Source: Adineta steineri
Lineage: Eukaryota; Rotifera; Eurotatoria; Adinetida; Adinetidae
Direction: 5' to 3'
Assembly: GCA_905250115.1 (NCBI GenBank)
Contig: CAJNOI010000026.1
Span: forward strand, 151,566-215,565
Length of the DNA: 64,000 nt
Shown here: positions 48,245 through 60,271 of the stretch, piece after piece
How positions within the stretch are numbered: position 1 is the first letter of the stretch
Layout of the letters: every line of letters begins with the position of its first letter
The notes under the pieces: generated by a model
The model's database searches: none
Told to the model about the DNA's origin: nothing
What the model saw: the letters and a program-made list of their open reading frames with translations, nothing else
Translations under genes and position numbers: made by a program

Positions 48245-51200
48245 ACATTTCACTTATTTTATGTATGAAAGGAGAGGGAGAAAGAGAGCATTTTGTTAAG
48301 ATTTTTACTATTCTTTTAGCTTAGTGATGGTAAGTATATTTTTTTGGTAATTTCAACGAAAAATCCTTATTTTAATCGTTTTTATCCAATACATTGTTGG
48401 TAAAGGAGTTTATTTTCTTCGTTTTCTGCTGGTATAATAGAAAAGTAACAGATCATATTTCGATGCGAAAAAAAAGAAAATTTAACTTTTTCCTGTCCAA
48501 GCTATTTAAGTTAGTTGCGTATGTTGAAGATTGGTAAGCATGTCACAATACTAATATTATCAATACTAATACCTACTAATACCAATACCAATATCTCAAT
48601 GCCGTATTGGTATTGTTACATACCTAGAAGCAAGTGAGGTTACAAACCATATAGAAAAAAGATTCCAAAGTTCTTTCTCCAATCACTCGCTTCTATCTAT
48701 TTACGTTTATAACATAGTTATAAACGTAGGATTTTAAAATACTTAAATAATGAATTATTATCTTATAAAAGCAATATGTAATTAAGACTCTAAATTTTTA
48801 TTTGATTTAACATATAATCCAATTAACAAATTCATATTGATTTCTTATTTTATAGTTACTATTTTGATCTCTTTTATTGATAAAATTCTCCTACTTCGAA
48901 AATTTCTAACGTCTGACTGGAGAGATTTCAAAATTTTTGGAAAGTACATAACAAAACTATACCAATAAACTATTTTTTGATGAAAGAACGTGTTCTTATC
49001 TAGACATTTTTACCGATGTAAAAAGGAAGCGGCTGTTTCCTGAACATTATTATTTTCATTGTCATCTTTCTATCGTTTACGTTTAATGCAGTTTTATTCA
49101 AGTTATTCTCACTATACAGTCTTTAATAGAATTAATCAATTTCAAATGTATAGCTTAAACTTGTGAACAAAATCAATAAGAATGAATGGATCGTCTAATA
49201 AATTTCATATTAATAGAGACTTATATTGATGTAATTTCTATCAGTCTAATATTTTTATTTTCTTTCCAATTAAAACAAATGTGATTCTATCTTATTAAAT
49301 CAAATGTTCAATTACATATAATAACTAAAAAAACAAGCTTCGAAACAACTAAATCATTAATTATGACTTGACAACATTTTATTTTATACACATATCAATT
49401 TTTGTTTATTAGTATCTATGATAAAATGAAAGTTTCTCTTACTTTTCATTACGATGAGTTAATCATTAAAAATACTTCAAAAATAAAAACTAATACACGT
49501 GACGATTCTTGAAAGAACATATGTTTATGCTTCTGGTATGACACTTTATTATATTTCTTTTTATCTAGAATGGCATCGATTCGAGACAAAGCATACACTT
49601 ATATACTCGCCTATTAGAGAGAATGAAAGATACGAGAGAAAAGGGCAATAAAGACAAAATCTGATGGAAACAAAGTCTAACATAATATATAAAATAAGGA
49701 CAACATTTGAAATGAGAAGGGATCATAAAAGTAGGACAAACATCATAACAATGAAAACGTGTTAGTAGATACAATTAAATAATTTTATTATATGAATTTT
49801 TTTCCATTCTTTTTGAAAAAAATAAAGAGTTGATAAAAAGAAAGAGAAAAAGTAATAAGTTAAATAAGCACACATGGCAAATACATCAGTCATACAAGCG
49901 TGTGCTTTTACTGAGCTATTTGTTTTTTACCTTACGGGATTGTCAGGTTTTCTTTCATCCTCATAGAAAAGAAAATATTTAATGGAAGAAATTTATTCTT
50001 TCTTTTGTTGATATACTTTAAGTTAAATAAATGGATGAATGAAAAACAATTTCATTGAATGCCTGACTAGTAGAGTTTTACTCTTTCTATTATCTTTTAT
50101 CGATAAGCATATATATATATATATAAATGCATATAAATGAAATATGTCGCGATTTCTTCTACTTCCTTCCTTAGAATATTTCAGTTAACAAGGATGTGAG
50201 CAGATGGTATAGATAAGGATACAAAATTTCTTCTTCAAGCTTAGAGATACTTTCTGTAGAATAACAGTTTTTTTTCTAAAAATACTTAACAATATTCTAA
50301 TATTATTGAAAGTGTCGAATGGAATTAGTTAAAGATAATGTATGATTGAGAATTTGGATATAAAAATATAATATAAGTGTAAGACTTGCACCCGTATCCA
50401 TACTTGTGTACACATATATACTTAAATTAATTGCCATCAAAAGTTTTAAAAATATAGCAGCGGCGCCTTTTTATATAACAATTAAAGAAATATATTCCTT
50501 GAAACACGTTTTGTTGTGTATGTTTATAATATACTGATAAAATAATCTCAAGCATCTTTTGTATATAAGAGTATTTAATATATTATTCATTTTTACTTGT
50601 ATAATTCTGATTTTTATACAATAATAAATAGAACATAGAGAAAAAGATAGATCTTGCGGGGTGGGTGTTTGCTTCATCATCACTCATACCCATACTCACT
50701 CCGCACAATAAATTATAAAACGTGAAGATATTTGAACTGAATAAAATCATGTGCATGGATAATAGATGAATTAGCTTCAAAAAAAAGCTCTCAAATGTAT
50801 TGCTCTCAAGTTTCAACGTGAATCAATAATTACTTTTCTTCTCAATTTCAAAAGTAATACAATATCGAATATTACTTTATTAGTTCTTTCAATAATTCCA
50901 CATTGAATCAATATTTATTTTTATTTTTATACTGATATGAATATTAGATCTTTTTTGCATACAATACAAACTGACTTGTAATTTTTATAGAAAATTTGTT
51001 ATCTTAATATTCTTCTTTATAATCCCATTTTGTGTCATTGATTTTCGTACCACAGAATATAGCTCAGTATTTAAGTAATATTATAAGTTAACAAATATTA
51101 GATTTCTGTACAAATCTCATAAGGCAAACGTCAACGGTATTACTCTGTATTTTATTAATTCCAAAGTAGAGATTGAATGAAGAAATCAACTTATATTTGC

Positions 51201-52202
51201 AAAAGTCAGTACACACGATTACATTAAAGCTGTAGTTATTATAGCTAATAATGCAGCAAATACAAGTCATTATTTCGTCACATTTAATGATGAGAATGAT
51301 AAATACTACGATATTATGTCGGACTCTTTCTTATTGAAGTTTCTGTGCTGGAGAAATTATTCATACTGCTGTTCAGAAAAGTGTTACTAGTAAAATTAAT
51401 GAAAAATGAAATGATATAACTTATATCTGCACTATAGACAAAGAATTATCTATAGGAGATTTCATTAATTGAACTATTTAATGAATTGTTATAACTAAAT
51501 AAGTAGCAATCGTATTGAGTTCAAAAATAGCACACTCTGCCAATTCTATGACTATATGATCTTTTGGCCCACACCAAAAAGAAAATCATTTCGAGGGTGA
51601 AGACATGACTTTAAAAAAACAGTAGTTAAATATTGGATATAAATAATATCACAGATATATAGGAGAAAGAAATAGTACAGTATGAAAAGTTTTTACTATA
51701 GAATATCAATAGTTACGAAACCATTTATCATTTTTTTGTGTGAAGTAATATTGAAAGAATATATTACAAGAATATATTCATGATATTAACTTGATTTCTT
51801 TATATCGAATTCATATCTTGTGTATAAAAATACAAATTCAGAAAATAAGCAACGAAGTAATGATATAAATTTAATATCATATAGCTCTTGCTCGTTCTCG
51901 ACTCATACAAAATTCATAGGATAATTATCTGGCATAGTTAATGAGAAGAAAAAGATCATTGAAATTAATCTTTACTAGTACGAATGATTACATAGTATTT
52001 ATTTTTTGTCATTGATTCCTTTCACTGAAAACAAGCAACATATAGCAGTTAAACACAGTCAAAATAGAAATGTACTATTTGTAATGTTGTACTTTGTGTC
52101 AGTTCATGTTTTCATGTGTATCACATTGTTCCGAATTACTAAACGAAATTTTTCAAAGAATTTCTTTTCAAAAAAAATAACAGTTAGCGTGTTAATTATG
52201 TA
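48245..52202. other. 4 kb without recognised gene
   Basis: A+T-rich DNA with simple repeats: ACTAATACC/AATACCAAT words at 48547-48615, a (TA)n run at 50108-50126 inside a small palindrome (GCATATA..TATAAATGC), and a G-tract/C-tract hairpin at 50656-50703. Short open frames are scattered and unconvincing. No RNA gene recognised. Confidence 0.45.
50656..50703. repeat. G-tract/C-tract hairpin repeat
   Basis: GCGGGGTGGGTG is followed by ACTCATACCCATACTCACTCCGC. The outer ends pair (GCGGGGTG with CACTCCGC, one mismatch). Confidence 0.5.
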
Positions 52203-52604
52203 ATCATAGGCAGCTATTTTTTCTCGTTACCAGTCTTTTACTCCATAATTAAATCGATTAGTTTTGTCCTTCAAAAGCATCTGCCACATATTTTATACCA
52301 CTGAAAATGACGTACGTTATAACGTCAAAGTTCACACATTTTCTATACTATAAAACATAAATTAAAAGAACGAAATAAAGAAAAACAAATTTTTGATTGT
52401 CATCTATTTCACATTCCTAGCTGTATATAGTAAAAAACAAGGTAGTATGTAATTTGAATAATGTTTGACATTTTGCACGAAACGAAAATAGGCAATAGTG
52501 TTTTTCTTATATTTCTTATGTCATGTTTTAATATTAGATTTTGTCATACTCATACCGATAATTAGTTGTTTTTCTCAATAGAAAACAATTCCCTTGTTTT
52601 CTCT

Positions 52605-52625
52605 GCATATATATATATATATATA
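52605..52625 (+). promoter_or_regulatory. TATA-like tract of the small Ser/Lys-rich gene, copy 2
   Basis: A (TA)n run followed by CTATCATCACTTAGCAAGTC, the same bases that follow the tract in copy 1. Placed about 70-90 bp before the ATG. Confidence 0.3.
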
Positions 52626-52693
52626 CTATCATCACTTAGCAAGTCAATCATCATTTGTACTTGTATACTAAATATCACTACATTACGAACAAA

Positions 52694-53011
52694 ATGAGCG
52701 TATTACTCAGTTCAAGCACTGGTTGTTCATGTGAACCTACCCTTTATATTGATTCATTTCCACAACGAGTAAGTCAAAAAGTTGTACAAGTCAATTCAAA
52801 TCACTTCAATGAGCACAAACACCAAGTTAAATCAAGTCGTGTCAAGAACTCGGAAAATAAATTTTCATTACAAGTTCCTTTATATAATGGTGTTTTAAAA
52901 CTCAAGTCAAGCCAAGTGAAAAACTCAGCAAATAATGTTAATGTCAAATCAAGCCATGCTTCAGGTGCATCTGATGCAGTTCAAGTTAATAATGAATGGG
53001 CTTTAATCTAA
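52694..53011 (+). CDS. small Ser/Lys-rich protein, copy 2 (family unknown)
   Basis: A 105-residue product with the same ends as copy 1. Differences are confined to residues 34-64: positions 34, 38, 49, 50, 52, 53, 59, 61 and 64. ATG at 52694 is chosen because it aligns with copy 1 and follows the conserved leader AACAAAATGAGCG; the open frame extends 13 codons further upstream but that part is not conserved. No motif of known function, no signal peptide and no membrane segment. The strongly conserved upstream region suggests the copy kept its promoter. Confidence 0.75.
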   Translation: MSVLLSSSTGCSCEPTLYIDSFPQRVSQKVVQVNSNHFNEHKHQVKSSRVKNSENKFSLQVPLYNGVLKLKSSQVKNSANNVNVKSSHASGASDAVQVNNEWALI

Positions 53012-53328
53012 CATAATTCAACTTGAAAAAATGACTATAATTTCCATTCAACTGTCACTTAGCTAATATACATCAAAGTTTTTTTTTTGTCTTCTCTTTT
53101 TTTTTTCTTTTTTGATAGCTGGTGTCAAATTAAGCAATAATTCAACATATAAAACATATAATTAGATCTATTTGTTTTATTTGTTTGAATTAAAAAGATG
53201 CTAATCTTGTAGAAGAAGATCATAGAATATTTTTATAATATAGTCATTTTTTTGTCTTTTGTGAGCTCATATAATATCATGAAATAAATATAGAAAACAA
53301 AACAATATATCTTGCTTGTAAATGTAAA

Positions 53329-54477
53329 TAAATTTCCTGATTTAGAAAGGAGAACTATCACATTATCCAATGGTTAGAATAATCAATAAAGAAAGTTGTT
53401 GTCTATCCAAGAGTTCTTTAAATCGTAGATTATCACTCTCATAAGCAAAATTATTAAACCTCTTGAATGAAACAGAAGAATCTTGCAGATACAGGACCTA
53501 GTTTCCAACATTTTCTTTTATTTTTTAATTTTTTCTCATAACGAAAATAGAGGGAAGCATCACACTATTTGAAGTATGCGGTAACTATATAAAAATATGT
53601 GGCTTTTGTCGATATCTCTGGAACTCAAGTTCACATTTTCAAATAAACATTTATGTAAGGAACTGATGATTTATCGTAGTAGACAAACATTACTTTGTAT
53701 GTTATTTATATATTTAAAAAATTGCTTATTTCGAATTCAACAACAGAAAATGAGAATTTTAGTTTTGTTTGAAGTAAAGTATCTATATAGTTTTCTGATT
53801 TTTGAAAATTACGTTTGACAGTTCTGCTCATATACACTATATACCACTCAATTATCAAGGATGTAGTTATATATTACTGTCGAAATATATTTATTCATAT
53901 GTAAATAAAAATAATACATCAATCTATCACATTGAAAGACAAAATCATTGCTTTCTGTATCGGTATAGATATACATAAGAAGAATATAACGCACTCATAT
54001 TATACACATCCACTCACACCTTTATTTTGTATTAATAATAATATGTCCTTGTTAGATAGTGATTTGTTCTTCTTCTCTCTCTTTTTTCCTTGCGTTCTCT
54101 TCTTCTTTCTTCACCCATACGATCATACTCTTTTCTCTTGTCAAGCCCTCACAGGGAATATTCCCTTTTCGCTTGTCATCACCTAGGGAAGATTCCATGT
54201 GTGGATAGTTTGTCTTTGTTCACTGTGATTTATATAAACCAACTGATTTTCAATAAACGAGATCGACTGTGGGAGTCAGGATCATCTACACGCCTCACAA
54301 TCCTATATATATATATAATCTATGATTTTAAAACTATATTATTATAGTATAGCAAGTTTTCAAATCCTGTATGCATATCTCTCAACAATATTTTCGTTAC
54401 ATGTCGATGAATGATATCAAAAAAAGAAAAAAAGAAATTTTTTTTAAATTTTATCCGAAAAAAAGAAAAATAAGTAT
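53329..54477. other. no gene recognised; possible decayed LTR-like segment
   Basis: A+T-rich DNA. From about 54040 to 54310 the composition changes: a CT-rich part, then a TATA-like TTTATATAAACC (54228), AATAAA (54252) and an ending CTACACGCCTCACA. This order recalls a solo LTR, but I find no flanking duplication. Confidence 0.3.
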
Positions 54478-55563
54478 TCACAGTTTTTTCAAAACAACAT
54501 ATGTTTGATAACATTTTATATCAAAATCATCCGGATTTTGTTGAACGTGTTCTTTATACAACTTCCAGAATTGATTTGATAATTGATCAATATCTTCTTT
54601 TGACCGTTTTCCAGTACTTTCTAAGGCTCCTCTTAATACGGAGTCTGTAGCACATCGTATAAATTCTGTTTGTTTTTCAGAAAATTCTTCTAATGTCATT
54701 TTATTATTTTTTAATTCACCATAGAATTTAAAATCAACGGCTGACATATTTGAATGAATTACTTCAAACGAATATTGATCAAATAATTGTTTATCAACAC
54801 ATTCACCATATGAACGTATATAAACTGGCAGTGTATAATTGGGTAATTCTACATTTGGTGATAAAATTGATTTAGCACATTTATATAAATTATGATATAC
54901 ACTTTCAGTCATAGTTATACCTTCATCATTAAAACAATTCATTACAAGGATAAGAATACCACCTTGAATAAGTTCACGTGAACGATTTTCAAGAAAATGT
55001 CGATAATCATCACGAGCTTGTTCTTGAAATTTTTGAAGTTCATTACCTTTAGCAAAAATAGATATGCAATGATTTGTTATATTGCATGGTTTTTGAGAAA
55101 GCCAATGAACAGAACCAGATGAATAACCAATAGTTAAACAATCAGGTGGAAGACATTGTTTATAAAATGATTGACCAGTTGCTAAACTAAAAAATTTTTT
55201 ATCTTGATCATTTGAAATACCAAAGAATGATTGCCAATCATTTGTTGGTAAATCAATGTGTACAGATAAAAATTGTCGATCTATTTTTTTTAATTCTTGT
55301 ATATAACTAATAATAGATTTTATAGCATGCATAGAATTTGATCCATGAGATGAACCAAAATCAGCAATAAGTACAGGACATTTTTCAGGACGTATCTTGA
55401 GATTTTCAATAGCGTTCTTAATGAATGGCATTGACGACTCGATAAGAGCTCGCTGTGGTGATGAATTTGAATTATAGGATCCAGCCATCCCTGTTGTCGC
55501 ACCTGTTTTTGTCGCCATCTTAGCAGTTTTTGTAATAATATGATGATAAAGAAACCGAAACAT
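54478..55563 (-). CDS. SABATH-type SAM-dependent carboxyl methyltransferase
   Basis: A single exon encodes 361 residues (or 346 from the second Met, MATKTGATTG, at 55518). It resembles plant SABATH enzymes, which methylate carboxyl groups of small acids using S-adenosylmethionine. Landmarks: MAGSYNSNSSPQ (26-37) at the position of the family's substrate/SAM-binding opening; IADFGSSHGSNS (66-77), the SAM glycine motif; VHIDLPTNDWQSFF (101-114), the acidic-loop block; and SSGSVHWLSQKP (148-159), a hallmark of the family. The C-terminus IKCYQTYVVLKK also fits. Substrate specificity cannot be inferred. No intron in a neighbourhood where almost every enzyme gene has several, and a family known mainly from plants and some bacteria, make horizontal acquisition plausible. 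The frame is intact. Confidence 0.88.
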   Translation of the reverse strand: MFRFLYHHIITKTAKMATKTGATTGMAGSYNSNSSPQRALIESSMPFIKNAIENLKIRPEKCPVLIADFGSSHGSNSMHAIKSIISYIQELKKIDRQFLSVHIDLPTNDWQSFFGISNDQDKKFFSLATGQSFYKQCLPPDCLTIGYSSGSVHWLSQKPCNITNHCISIFAKGNELQKFQEQARDDYRHFLENRSRELIQGGILILVMNCFNDEGITMTESVYHNLYKCAKSILSPNVELPNYTLPVYIRSYGECVDKQLFDQYSFEVIHSNMSAVDFKFYGELKNNKMTLEEFSEKQTEFIRCATDSVLRGALESTGKRSKEDIDQLSNQFWKLYKEHVQQNPDDFDIKCYQTYVVLKKL

Positions 55564-58500
55564 AATGATAAGATTCTTCTGTTTTTTTTTCGTTTTCCAT
55601 ACATATTTATATAATGGAGTAGTTTAAAAACCTGGTTTTTTCTGTGTCTTGAGTTACTAAATATTTGATAAATTTTTTCCAATGCTATATTTGACGTCAT
55701 TGATGATGTATTTTACGTTTAATTAATGTATGTTGGTAAATACTGGCTTACTTTAAAAGCGATAAATATGACTGAGTACTCTCCGCTAAAAACTTATTTC
55801 AGTGAAAGAATTTTTCCCTTCATCCACACTTTTGCAGCGGTCTCTGAGGGAAAAAACTTTTTCGGTGAAGAGGATATATACCATAAATATATTACCTAGC
55901 GTATCGTGCTTTTATGTCCCCCACGGGTTACCTTGTAATTGATGCACAAAATTATTTTCCACGTGTGATAAAATACGTCAATAGCATATAATTCGATTGC
56001 CCGTCTCGTGCTTGCTGATCGTTTCATATAGAATCAACTATCATATTTTTTTTTCATACTAGTATCCATGAATATGGAATATGAATGAAAAAATTCCCAC
56101 ATTATTTTAATGACAAGATATTTTTTTAGTGCAAACATTTTTACTTTCTGATTACTCAGATCCAATAGTCGTTTCATTAATCATATTTCTGCGAATGTAA
56201 AAAAATTGAAATAGATATTCAAATTTCATGAATTGTTTTTAGAAGAATCGCTATTAAACGGAGCTTTGTATCAATTGAATATTCGATTTAAGCTTAATCT
56301 AAATATTACTTATCATATATTTTTCTCGCATATCTATGCATTGTTTTTTATTATTTTATTACGATTGTAAAATAGATTAAATCGTATTTAGTGGCATGAG
56401 TTATACTCAAATATAATATTTTTTTCCATTTTATCAAAAAAGTCTTTCGTTCATGCTTATATCTATAATGATATAAGATTACTCAGTGAGACATCGAATA
56501 TTTTTATTCGTAGTAATAACAACAGTTATCAAATTTCATCATAACTTTCATTATAACGACTATTTTGGTCTTCTTCAGTTAAAAACTAACCAAGCATGAA
56601 AAGATCCCCCCCTCCCTTTCTGGTTTTATCCTTTATCTATCGTCATTAGAATTTGGATTTCAACAAGGATAAACAGTAATAGATAACAAAAATGATTTAT
56701 TATTATTGCCTACTTCCTATAAAAAAAATAACGAATATGCACACATATTTTGAGTGCGTTTTGACTCATTATTATTCATACAACGTAATTACCACAATAA
56801 AAATTGGTGGGAAACTACGAAAATAATAAATCAATACGTTACGCAAAGTGGTTTGTCGGTAGTAGAAAAAACTTCTGTTTATTTTTTTTTCCCTCAGGTT
56901 CTTGACGTGATAAGGATGTAAAAATAATAAACGATTTCTTTTATTATTTAAAATATAGTAAAACATGTACGATGAAAAGATGTTTAATTCATAGAAGAGA
57001 GTATATTTTTACATTACACATTTTGATCATATAATGTTGGTTTCATCAAGAAATATTTTAAAATCAACTTTAGATATTGGATTATAACTTGTTCATTGAA
57101 GAATGTGAGAAAAGCGTTTACTGTATATATTGATAAACTGTTTTTGACGAAAATGTATAGCTTCGATGTTTAGAGATTTCTTCGATTTTAGAGCAAAAAT
57201 TGCAACTAAACAATGATCAGTTCTTTGTAAATTATAAAACCTTTCACACTGTATCTTTTCTTATAGTTTATTGTTTCAGTATAATATATTTAATTACAGC
57301 AATAGTCTGTTAGGGAATATAGTTGAGTTTGAAATGCTATAAATAAAGAAATTATTTCTATATTTTTAATTTTGAAGAAAAAGAGAATTCAGAATAGTTT
57401 ATGACTGTAAATTAAATTTGATATATAAAAAATATTTTCTTTTGCTAATAACAAACTTACATGTCGCCTGTTTGAATAAATTTAGATTAAAGATAAAATT
57501 GATTATTTAAGTTTCTCATTCATTATGAGTATTGTTTTATAAGCACGACATGCGAAACGTTAACTTTTGAAATGTAAGAAAGAAAATTTTCTTCTTTTAA
57601 ATTAACTAGATATTTTTTTATCACGGGAACATGCAACAATTGGTTGTTTTTTCTCATAGAAAATACAGAATTATTTACATTAAATTATTTTATTATCCAA
57701 GGTACAAAGTCGAAGGAAATGAGAGGATGTGAATAATATATGCAGATAATACTCATTCACTTACATTAATTCAATAACTCAAATATAACTGAGTGAATCT
57801 TAAATAATTTTTATATAAGTAATTCTAGATGTGATTGAAGAAAATAATAACAATATCTATAAAAAAATAAGTTTTATTTTTTTGCTTTAATATTATTTAA
57901 ATTATCTTTATTATTATATAACAATTCTCTAAGTAATCAATTTAATATACAAATTCATCTTTTAGATATTTTTATTCAAATAATTATCAATGATTACAAT
58001 CCTATAAAATATTTATCTCAGCAATAATTCATCTAAAAATATTTTCATTTTTTCCTACGGCTTAACGTATTGTTCTTAAACTGATCTAGAAATATTTTCT
58101 ATTATTCATAAAAATATTTATTCGATCATTTCTCCAATTATTCTAGTGAGACGCTTTTCTTAAGAGATTCTACTTTGAAATGTTAATATAGATTAAAAAG
58201 TGCTAAAAACATCTTCAAATTGTTTTTATTCTCATCAAATTTCAATAAGAACAAAAACAAAAATTTTCAATTTTAAGAATTTAATTTGCTAAAAAATTGT
58301 CAAATACTTATTTTAATTTCTTTGAAAAATCAAATAAATTTTTTTCGAAATTTCATCAAAACTCTTTAAAATTAAAAATCAAATTGGAATTTTGAATCAT
58401 TTACAATACTTTTATTATTTTTTTGTTATGTTCAACTAAATTCATTTCAATTCGATTTCTATTATTAAATTTTCATAAAATATTTCTTTTCTCTTCACTG

Positions 58501-59584
58501 TTAAACAATTCTCAAATTTCCTCAAATCGAAAAATTAAAAATATTCGAATAGAGTTTTATTAAACATAAAATCATCTTTCCGAATAGTTTTTGTTTAATT
58601 TCATTGAAAGTATAAAAGATGTTCGTTTCTTCTGTAAAATTCAACAAAAGATGAAGAATTTAGCAGTTATTTATTAGAATTTTTTAATTAAAATTATCAA
58701 ACTAAATTCATTTTTGAAAAAAAATAAAAAAGATTTTTATACATTGTCTTTTTATCAAAAAAATTTATTCGATTTTTTCATTGATTTTCAATAATAAAAC
58801 TTGATTTTTTTTCTTTTGAGAATTTTTTCAAACGTTTAGATTTTCAAAAATTATATTTCCTTTCTTTTCTTTTAAAACAAATAAATTTTTCTTCATTAGC
58901 AAGGTTAATGTAATACCCACACCCATCCTTCAAGATTTTTAAGTCATGTTGATCAAAACACAATTGAACAAATATATTTGAAAAGAGTTCTTGATAGATA
59001 AAAAACTGGTCAATAAACATAAAAGTAACCGGAAGTTTTTGTCCATTCGCTCCACAAGTATACTTTGTATTATTTTGCCAATCTTTCATTACATAATCGT
59101 GCTTCTTTAGTAGTATATTTAGTTATAATTATTTTAGATATACATGTAAACACAAATAATACAACGAATTCCTGATTGTTATAGTTTTTTTCTATTTTTC
59201 AGCGACTATTATCAAAAACAAGCATACTAAAATAGATAATGTATCAGATATGATATTAGAGTTCAAATTCTGTTAGATTAATTTTCAATTAAATCCTATT
59301 CATCGTTCAATCAGAAGACTTCTGGTGAAATCGAGAGGCTTTGCAAGCCTGATAAATAGATATGCTCTTTGGTAAACATTCAAAGAAAACACAATATGGA
59401 TATTTTATTCTTTGAAATATTCTTCAAAAAATTAACTCATCGTAGTACTGCCTGAGATGTATATCTCTACAGACATGAGCTTTTACAACAGAAAAAAAGA
59501 AATAAGGATACGACTGTGCGATATATGTACTATATTTATCATAATTCATGTTGACACTCACACTCTATCACTTGTTTTTTTTTG
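55564..59584. other. 4 kb without recognised gene
   Basis: Very A+T-rich, especially 57800-58840, where runs of A and T dominate. An 81-codon minus-strand frame at 59089-58844 partly encodes a CCCACACCCATCC tract and shows no family likeness. No RNA gene or clear repeat recognised. Confidence 0.45.
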
Positions 59585-60271
59585 TTAAACTTCGAATCGG
59601 CATAATGATTTTACAATTTTCTCTCGTACATACCAATCATGATAAACCAGTTCTATCTCATTGACTGTCATCGTACCAAAATCATAATCTTTATAATCTT
59701 CAAGTAATTTTAGAAATTCTTCTTTTGCCGTAAATGCTTTTCTAAATCGAACAACAGTTACATGTGCTGTTTGAAGAAAATATCGTTCATCTATGGTTTG
59801 TCGTAATGAAGAAGTTTTGAATAATGTTCTTAGTTGATTGCGAAGTTCATTTAATATGTTTTGCTGAGGAAATCCTTGAATCATTATGCATGAGGATGAT
59901 GCTGTAATACCTTTGAAATTAATTTCCAATTTTCCTTCTATGAATAGATTTTCACGAAGAAGATCAATATAATCTTGAGCTGAAATTTGATTTAAATCAA
60001 AATCTGCCGAACAAGAAATGATTGGTAGTAAAGTTATATGAATATCCGAAGATGGAAGATAATATTGATCAGGTTCTATTGCATGTAAAGTAGAAAGAAA
60101 TGTTTGAATTTGCTGTTTGACATGTTGATCTAGTTTGATAATAAGTGCTAAACCAAATCGTTTATCAAGAGGTGAATCAATCATATGATCTATTACATAT
60201 TGATCCGATTTTATTTTTTCAATTGCATCAATATAAAGTTTGTTATAAATATTGCTTAACTCTTCGGACAT
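59585..60271 (-). CDS. 2H phosphoesterase (LigT / 2'-5' RNA ligase-like)
   Basis: A single exon encodes 228 residues. Two HxT motifs define the 2H phosphoesterase fold: DIHITLLP (His78, Thr80) and AHVTVVRF (His170, Thr172), 92 residues apart. Family members cleave or form 2',5' or cyclic phosphate bonds in RNA or small nucleotides. Which substrate applies here cannot be told. The start is the first ATG (MSEELSNIYNKL) and the length is usual for eukaryotic members. No signal peptide; probably cytosolic. Both catalytic motifs are intact. The gene stands alone, with 4 kb of non-coding DNA downstream and a 1.3-kb gap to the divergent convertase gene. Confidence 0.85.
   Translation of the reverse strand: MSEELSNIYNKLYIDAIEKIKSDQYVIDHMIDSPLDKRFGLALIIKLDQHVKQQIQTFLSTLHAIEPDQYYLPSSDIHITLLPIISCSADFDLNQISAQDYIDLLRENLFIEGKLEINFKGITASSSCIMIQGFPQQNILNELRNQLRTLFKTSSLRQTIDERYFLQTAHVTVVRFRKAFTAKEEFLKLLEDYKDYDFGTMTVNEIELVYHDWYVREKIVKSLCRFEV

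Larger units (their letters stand above)
52203..53328. repeat. direct segmental duplication, copy 2
   Basis: Partner of 34480-35675, about 17.7 kb downstream. In the upstream part, TGACGTACGTTATAACGTCA (52311-52326) contains a perfect palindrome ACGTTATAACGT; copy 1 has two changes there. Confidence 0.85.

Noticed and set aside
53932-54347. Two overlapping plus-strand frames of 84-85 codons
   Set aside because: They run through CT-rich low-complexity sequence of a possible LTR-like segment; no protein motif.
58844-59089. 81-codon minus-strand frame
   Set aside because: Part of it encodes a CCCACACCC simple tract; no family likeness, and no exon partner found.
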